From NCBI GenBank assembly GCA_009783675.1, contig WRDA01000055.1, forward strand, positions 1 to 8,227: 8,227 bases of DNA, in the 5' to 3' direction. The notes under the pieces are model-generated. The model searched no databases and was not told the origin of the DNA. It worked only from the letters and a program-made list of their open reading frames with translations. Positions 1-3,373 of this stretch are shown here, piece after piece (within the stretch, counting starts at the first letter, position 1; every line of letters begins with the position of its first letter). Origin of the DNA: Symbiobacteriaceae bacterium (GTDB lineage: Bacteria > Bacillota > JAAYKD01 > WRDA01). Both the position numbers and the translations under genes were made by a program.

Positions 1-2
1 AC

Positions 3-1019
3 GACTATGCCAAACGCTTCAACCTGATTAAGGAGAGCGATGGAAACCTCAGCGGTGAGGATATCCGGGAAGGCCTGACAACAGTCATTTCGGTCCGCCT
101 GCCAGAACCTCAATTCGAAGGACAGACCAAGACCAAGCTTGGTAACCCCGAGATACGCAGCATCGTCGATACTATCACCGCCGAAGCGGTAAGCATCTAC
201 CTGGAAGAAAACCCTTCTATTGCCAAGAAGATCGTGGAGAAGGCACTCCTGGCAGCCCGCGCCCGTGAAGCAGCGCGCAAAGCCAGGGATCTGACCAGGC
301 GTAAGAATGCCCTGGAGATCTCCTCTCTGCCAGGCAAACTGGCTGATTGCTCTACCAAGGATCCGGCACTGTCGGAGATCTATCTGGTGGAGGGTGTCTC
401 TGCAGGTGGCACGGTGAAGACCGGTCGTGACAGGCGTTTTCAGGCGGTGCTCCCTCTACGGGGTAAAATCCTCAATGTGGAGAAAGCACGCCTGGATAAG
501 ATCCTGGGCCACGAAGAGATCCGTTCTTTAGTCACCGCCATGGGGACAGGTATCAGTGGAGATTTTGATCTGGATAAGGCGCGTTACCATAAAGTAGTAA
601 TCATGACCGATGCCGATGTGGACGGCAGCCATATCCGCACTCTGCTCCTGACCTTTTTCTACCGCTATATGCAACCTTTGATCAGAGCCGGCTATGTCTA
701 TATCGCTCAGCCACCACTGTATAAAATCGTCAAGGGACGCGGCACCCATTATGCCTACAGCGACCCCGACCGCGACCGCATCCTGGACCAGATCGGCGGC
801 AGCAACAATGTTCAGCGCTATAAAGGTCTTGGCGAGATGAACGCAACCCAGCTGTGGGAAACCACCATGGATCCCGAGAAGAGAACCTTTTTGAGAGTAT
901 CGCTGGAAGATGCCATTTTGGCCGAAGAAATGTTTACCACCCTGATGGGTGACAGGGTCGAACCGCGACGCAACTTCATCCTGCGACACTCGAAGGAAGT
1001 AAGAAACCTGGATATATAG
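3..1019 (+). CDS. gyrB: DNA gyrase subunit B, C-terminal half (5' end outside window)
   Basis: This is the B subunit of DNA gyrase, the cytoplasmic type IIA topoisomerase that uses ATP to introduce negative supercoils. The frame is open from the window edge, so the N-terminal ATPase (GHKL) domain is missing; 338 residues remain of the usual ~640. Counting from the first codon: end of the transducer domain with the QTKTKLGN loop (about 41-48; the Gln and Lys correspond to ATP-contacting Q335/K337 of E. coli), then the TOPRIM domain with Glu130 in EGVSAGG and the metal-binding DADVDG (Asp203, Asp205, Asp207), then the tail with QRYKGLGEMN (from 271) and LWETTMDP. It ends in the typical NLDI. 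There is no proteobacterial-type insert. The oddity is Val132 where GyrB proteins normally have Asp (D426 in E. coli). ParE is the alternative, but the overall wording favours GyrB. The stop codon merges into a heptamer repeat, and I see no classical terminator. Confidence 0.95.
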   Translation, partial: DYAKRFNLIKESDGNLSGEDIREGLTTVISVRLPEPQFEGQTKTKLGNPEIRSIVDTITAEAVSIYLEENPSIAKKIVEKALLAARAREAARKARDLTRRKNALEISSLPGKLADCSTKDPALSEIYLVEGVSAGGTVKTGRDRRFQAVLPLRGKILNVEKARLDKILGHEEIRSLVTAMGTGISGDFDLDKARYHKVVIMTDADVDGSHIRTLLLTFFYRYMQPLIRAGYVYIAQPPLYKIVKGRGTHYAYSDPDRDRILDQIGGSNNVQRYKGLGEMNATQLWETTMDPEKRTFLRVSLEDAILAEEMFTTLMGDRVEPRRNFILRHSKEVRNLDI

Positions 1020-1041
1020 GATTTAGGATTTAGGATTTAGG
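1019..1041 (+). repeat. GGATTTA heptamer tandem repeat on the gyrB stop codon
   Basis: Three perfect copies of GGATTTA plus a trailing GG begin at the last base of the gyrB TAG stop. The same heptamer appears in reverse complement (CCTAAAT) at 1267-1283. It resembles the short tandem heptamer repeats (STRR) described in cyanobacteria, though the sequence is not the same. Because 7 is not a multiple of 3, the TAG in successive copies falls in successive reading frames. The array therefore stops all three forward frames, and TAA in CCTAAAT does the same on the other strand. Confidence 0.9.
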
Positions 1042-1106
1042 TTCCAGGAGTGGAGGGTGACGGATTTGCGAGTGCTTAGCACTCGGATTACACGAATGAC
1101 ACAGAT
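1019..1106 (-). repeat. Intergenic structured repeat, copy A (reverse orientation)
   Basis: Read on the minus strand from 1106, this copy has three 9-mers of form ATCYGYGNN (ATCTGTGTC, ATTCGTGTA, ATCCGAGTG). They run into a hairpin with 8-bp arms CGAGTGCT/AGCACTCG (1069-1076 and 1078-1085). Next come CGCAAATC, a variable C-rich spacer and the CCTAAAT heptamers. It aligns with the opposite-strand copy at 1199-1283. Over the first 45 columns I count 26 identities. Most mismatches are transitions or compensated stem changes. No T-run follows the hairpin, so it is not a standard intrinsic terminator of gyrB, although it could still act at the RNA level. Confidence 0.75.
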
Positions 1107-1117
1107 AAGTACGAAGA

Positions 1118-1140
1118 TATTATTACAGGAAGTAATAATA
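1118..1140. other. Perfect 9-bp inverted repeat between the two repeat copies
   Basis: TATTATTAC (1118-1126) and GTAATAATA (1132-1140) are perfect reverse complements around a 5-base centre, AGGAA. The palindrome lies in the A+T-rich stretch of about 92 bp between the two oppositely oriented repeats. It has no T-run for a terminator and the arms are A+T-rich, so an RNA hairpin would be weak. A protein-binding operator is as likely as an RNA structure. No function is assigned. Confidence 0.5.
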
Positions 1141-1198
1141 ACTCAGTAATACGGAGCATATACTTTGAAGCAAGATGCCTTTTATATCCTTGGTCCCT

Positions 1199-1283
1199 AT
1201 CCGCGAAATCTGCGTGATCTGTGCTCGCAGAGCACGCAAAATCGTAACCCATACCAGCCCCCAACACCTAAATCCTAAACCCT
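1199..1283 (+). repeat. Intergenic structured repeat, copy B (forward orientation)
   Basis: This has the same architecture as the copy at 1019-1106 but lies on the plus strand. It has 9-mers ATCCGCGAA, ATCTGCGTG and ATCTGTGCT, then a hairpin GTGCTC-GCA-GAGCAC (1221-1235), then GCAAAATC, a C-rich spacer and CCTAAATCCTAAACCCT (1267-1283). Compared with the other copy, three stem pairs differ and each change is compensated (A-T to T-A, T-A to C-G, G-C to T-A). This indicates that the palindrome itself is kept. The 9-mer period equals three codons, so the element reads through as an apparent peptide upstream of the next gene. Confidence 0.75.
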
Positions 1284-1290
1284 CACACAC

Positions 1291-1296
1291 AGGGGG
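1291..1296 (+). promoter_or_regulatory. Weak ribosome binding site deciding the start at 1301
   Basis: AGGGGG lies 4 bases before ATG 1301. It is an imperfect and close Shine-Dalgarno, but better than anything before the upstream in-frame ATG at 1175, whose extra 42 codons are translated repeat sequence. Confidence 0.5.
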
Positions 1297-1300
1297 TCAC

Positions 1301-1849
1301 ATGGGTACTATCAGCCTGCTGGTTAGCTTTGGTGTTGTAGCCATGCTATACGGGCGCGATGTTATCGAAGACAGAGCTTGCCTGGTCTTCCTTTTCGGCA
1401 GCACGACAATCCTGGCCCTGGGAGGCTTACCCTTGTGGTTGCTGCTGAACCTTCCTACATTTCCGGCTTTCTATGAAGCCACCTTTCGTTATGCGAAACG
1501 CAGTAAGCGCTCCTGGCAATGGATTCTTTTTATCCTGTTGCCGGGAACACTTCTGACTATCTGTAGGTATGCAAATGTATACGACCCGCCTGTCGGGGTA
1601 TTTTCCTGTCTCACTGCCATATTGCTTTGCCTCGAGTTCAAGGTACATTGCCTGCCCGCCTGGCTGTCAGGTAAAGAAGGATGGTTTCGCCTCCTGAACG
1701 CCCCCTATCTCTACAGCTTCCTTGTCGTTCTGGCCGGACAGTATGCCTGGTTCAGAACCGGGGAGAACTGGGTTGCCATTGCAGCCTGTGCCATCTTGAC
1801 CTGGACAATAGATGAGGGAGTTAGGAAGTTGAGAGTGGCTAGTGGCTAG
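1301..1849 (+). CDS. Small polytopic membrane protein, family not recognised
   Basis: This is a hydrophobic protein of 182 residues that I do not recognise. Likely membrane segments are at about 3-17, 26-50, 72-90, 98-113, 134-151 and 155-171, so five or six helices. A basic loop (RYAKRSKRS, 64-71) probably faces the cytoplasm. There is no visible enzyme motif or nucleotide-binding site. The frame stays open upstream to an ATG at 1175, but that stretch is translated intergenic repeat (IREICVICA...) and is unlikely to be protein, so the start at 1301 is preferred. The last codons and the stop lie inside a heptamer repeat. It precedes the FtsX permease gene by 45 bp on the same strand, so it may be an accessory membrane subunit of that system. 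This is inference from position only. Confidence 0.7.
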   Translation: MGTISLLVSFGVVAMLYGRDVIEDRACLVFLFGSTTILALGGLPLWLLLNLPTFPAFYEATFRYAKRSKRSWQWILFILLPGTLLTICRYANVYDPPVGVFSCLTAILLCLEFKVHCLPAWLSGKEGWFRLLNAPYLYSFLVVLAGQYAWFRTGENWVAIAACAILTWTIDEGVRKLRVASG

Positions 1850-1854
1850 TGATT
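1834..1854 (+). repeat. AGTGGCT/AGTGATT heptamer repeat on the stop codon
   Basis: AGTGGCT, AGTGGCT and AGTGATT follow one another with period 7, with a degenerate fourth unit (AGTATTC) to 1861. The repeat encodes the end of the membrane protein (VASG) and its TAG stop at 1847-1849. As with the array at 1019, each unit junction contributes TAG in a new frame. The unit differs from GGATTTA but has the same length and the same position relative to a gene end. Confidence 0.8.
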
Positions 1855-1881
1855 AGTATTCGCGAAGAGACATTCATCATG

Positions 1882-1887
1882 AAAGGA
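1882..1887 (+). promoter_or_regulatory. Ribosome binding site for the GTG start at 1895
   Basis: AAAGGA is 7 bases before GTG 1895, which is good spacing. This supports GTG 1895 over the in-frame ATG at 1907. Confidence 0.65.
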
Positions 1888-1894
1888 CAATGCC

Positions 1895-3364
1895 GTGTAC
1901 ATTCGCATGGGGTTCATTAATGCCCGCCGCAATATAGCTCGCAGCTTCTTTTCGATAATATCCATGGCTTTAGCGACAGGTTTTTTAGCCTTTGCCTTCA
2001 GTTTCAGCAGAGGTTACTCCTCCGGATTATTTCTGGCACCCGCCGCAATTTTCGGAGGTGATATTGCTGTCTACTCCCTCTCCTTTGACGGGTCGATAGG
2101 CGAGGATTCTTCTGCCAGAATCTATCAGCGGTTGGAGAACTCCTACAGCTCTGACCTGGCTGTTTTTTATCCCGAACTGGCACGCGATGGCTTCGTGACG
2201 CCTGCAGGATCTGAGTTACTCTTCAGCGAGGACGAACTGCAGGCTTTTGGTTCTGTACCAGGTGTCAGCGGGGTTTATCCCCGTTTCCAGATCCCAGCTT
2301 TAAGCAGTAACCAGGGAGCCTCCTGGTGCACGCCACTGCGTGGACGTAGTCCAGATCTGGATGATAACTTACGAATGCACCCGTCTGAGTTGTTATCTGC
2401 TGGACGTTGGTTCTCTCCTCAGGATGAAGGCTTACCTGTTGCCGTAGTTTCTGCTTATAACAACTATCCGCGAGGCAGCGAGCCTATCCGTCCGGGTGAT
2501 ATACTCCGCATTCAACTGCCACGAGCATATGCCAAAGATGGTCGCAACTATTTCGATTTTAGCGACCTGATCGATATCGAGCTTTCGGTTATCGGCACCA
2601 TTGCCGTACCTACCAGGACATTGCGCTGGGTTGGCTTCGTTGAAGGCACTCAGGTCTGGCTGCAGTGGGATCTGCATTGGTTACTCGATGAGATTCAAGT
2701 CCCTCTGTCCACCTGGCAAAACATTTGGCAGCATATTTCTTCCGATCCATATTACCCGGAGCAGGTTAATCTGATCGCTACAGACATCAGTTTCCTAGAA
2801 GATATTGTCGCCGAAGTCCGCCTGAGCAGCCCACAACGCACCGCAACCAGTATCGCACGAATCATGGGAAAAGCTCAACGTGAGCTATTGATCGAGGATC
2901 GCTCTCTCTTCGCCGAGTACGAAGCCTGGTCTGGCATAAAACTGGTTACTGATGATGAGAAGCCTGGATTGGCCAGGGATTTACGCCTCCCTCTGGCTAT
3001 ACTGATCTTCGCCATGTCCGGACTCGTCGTCGCCGCTAACCTCCTGCTGATGGTCGATGAGCGTAGACGGGAGATTGGGATTCTCAAAGCTGTAGGCGCT
3101 CTGCGAATCAACATCGCCCAGATGATTTTGGCTGAAGCCGTATTCCTGTCCTGCATGGGAGGAAGCATTGGTTTCCTCATCTTCAGGCTGCCAGCTCTGG
3201 TAAATCAGCTAAGCGGCGGAGGTAGTGCCTCGCTAATCTGGCTGATTTTCTGCAAGGACTTGTTGATAACATTTGCTTCAGCCGTTCTCGCCGCCATAAC
3301 CTTCGGTCTTCTTCCCGCCTGGCAGTCTGCTTCTGTCAAGCCGCAGATTCTTCTCAGCGAATAG
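1895..3364 (+). CDS. FtsX/MacB-type ABC transporter permease
   Basis: This is a 489-residue inner-membrane permease of the FtsX/LolC/MacB superfamily. These proteins work as dimers with a cytoplasmic ATPase and transmit ATP-driven motion to the outer face rather than forming a channel. The arginine-rich start (NARRNIARS) leads into helix 1 (about 18-38). A large extracytoplasmic domain (about 40-365) has MacB-like signatures: FGSVPGVSGVYPRFQ near 118-132, LLSAGRWFSPQD near 166-177 and RPGDILRIQL near 199-208. Helices 2-4 lie at about 366-387, 407-430 and 445-475. After helix 2 comes the FtsX cytoplasmic coupling element (VDERRREIGILKAVGA, 387-402). The end, LLPAWQSASVKPQILLSE, is typical of the family. 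Start GTG 1895 is set by AAAGGA 7 bases upstream. The stop lies 4 bp before the first start of the next permease frame, implying translational coupling. The substrate cannot be inferred, and no ATPase gene is nearby. Confidence 0.9.
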   Translation: MYIRMGFINARRNIARSFFSIISMALATGFLAFAFSFSRGYSSGLFLAPAAIFGGDIAVYSLSFDGSIGEDSSARIYQRLENSYSSDLAVFYPELARDGFVTPAGSELLFSEDELQAFGSVPGVSGVYPRFQIPALSSNQGASWCTPLRGRSPDLDDNLRMHPSELLSAGRWFSPQDEGLPVAVVSAYNNYPRGSEPIRPGDILRIQLPRAYAKDGRNYFDFSDLIDIELSVIGTIAVPTRTLRWVGFVEGTQVWLQWDLHWLLDEIQVPLSTWQNIWQHISSDPYYPEQVNLIATDISFLEDIVAEVRLSSPQRTATSIARIMGKAQRELLIEDRSLFAEYEAWSGIKLVTDDEKPGLARDLRLPLAILIFAMSGLVVAANLLLMVDERRREIGILKAVGALRINIAQMILAEAVFLSCMGGSIGFLIFRLPALVNQLSGGGSASLIWLIFCKDLLITFASAVLAAITFGLLPAWQSASVKPQILLSE

Positions 3365-3373
3365 GGAGGTGAT
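3365..3373 (+). promoter_or_regulatory. Strong Shine-Dalgarno overlapping alternative starts
   Basis: GGAGGTGAT matches the complement of the 16S rRNA 3' tail over 9 bases. It starts immediately after the upstream stop codon and itself contains two candidate starts, GTG 3369 and ATG 3372. Those are too close for normal initiation, whereas ATG 3384 lies rather far (14 bases after GGAGG). The start of the next gene is therefore ambiguous within 15 bases. Confidence 0.7.

Noticed and set aside
528..989. Minus-strand open frame of 153 codons inside gyrB
   Set aside because: It is fully antisense to conserved GyrB motifs, has no ribosome site and a composition typical of a shadow frame.
1069..1085. 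Hairpin as an intrinsic terminator of gyrB
   Set aside because: The stem is good, but no run of T follows, and the same hairpin in the other repeat copy is not at a gene end.
1165..1188. TTGAAG and TATATC as a promoter for the operon at 1301
   Set aside because: The boxes are only 12 bases apart, too close for a sigma-70 promoter.
1019..1283. The whole intergenic unit as a recent MITE with terminal inverted repeats
   Set aside because: The arms are too diverged (26 of 45 in the core) and I find no flanking target duplication; two separate insertions of a repeat explain it better.
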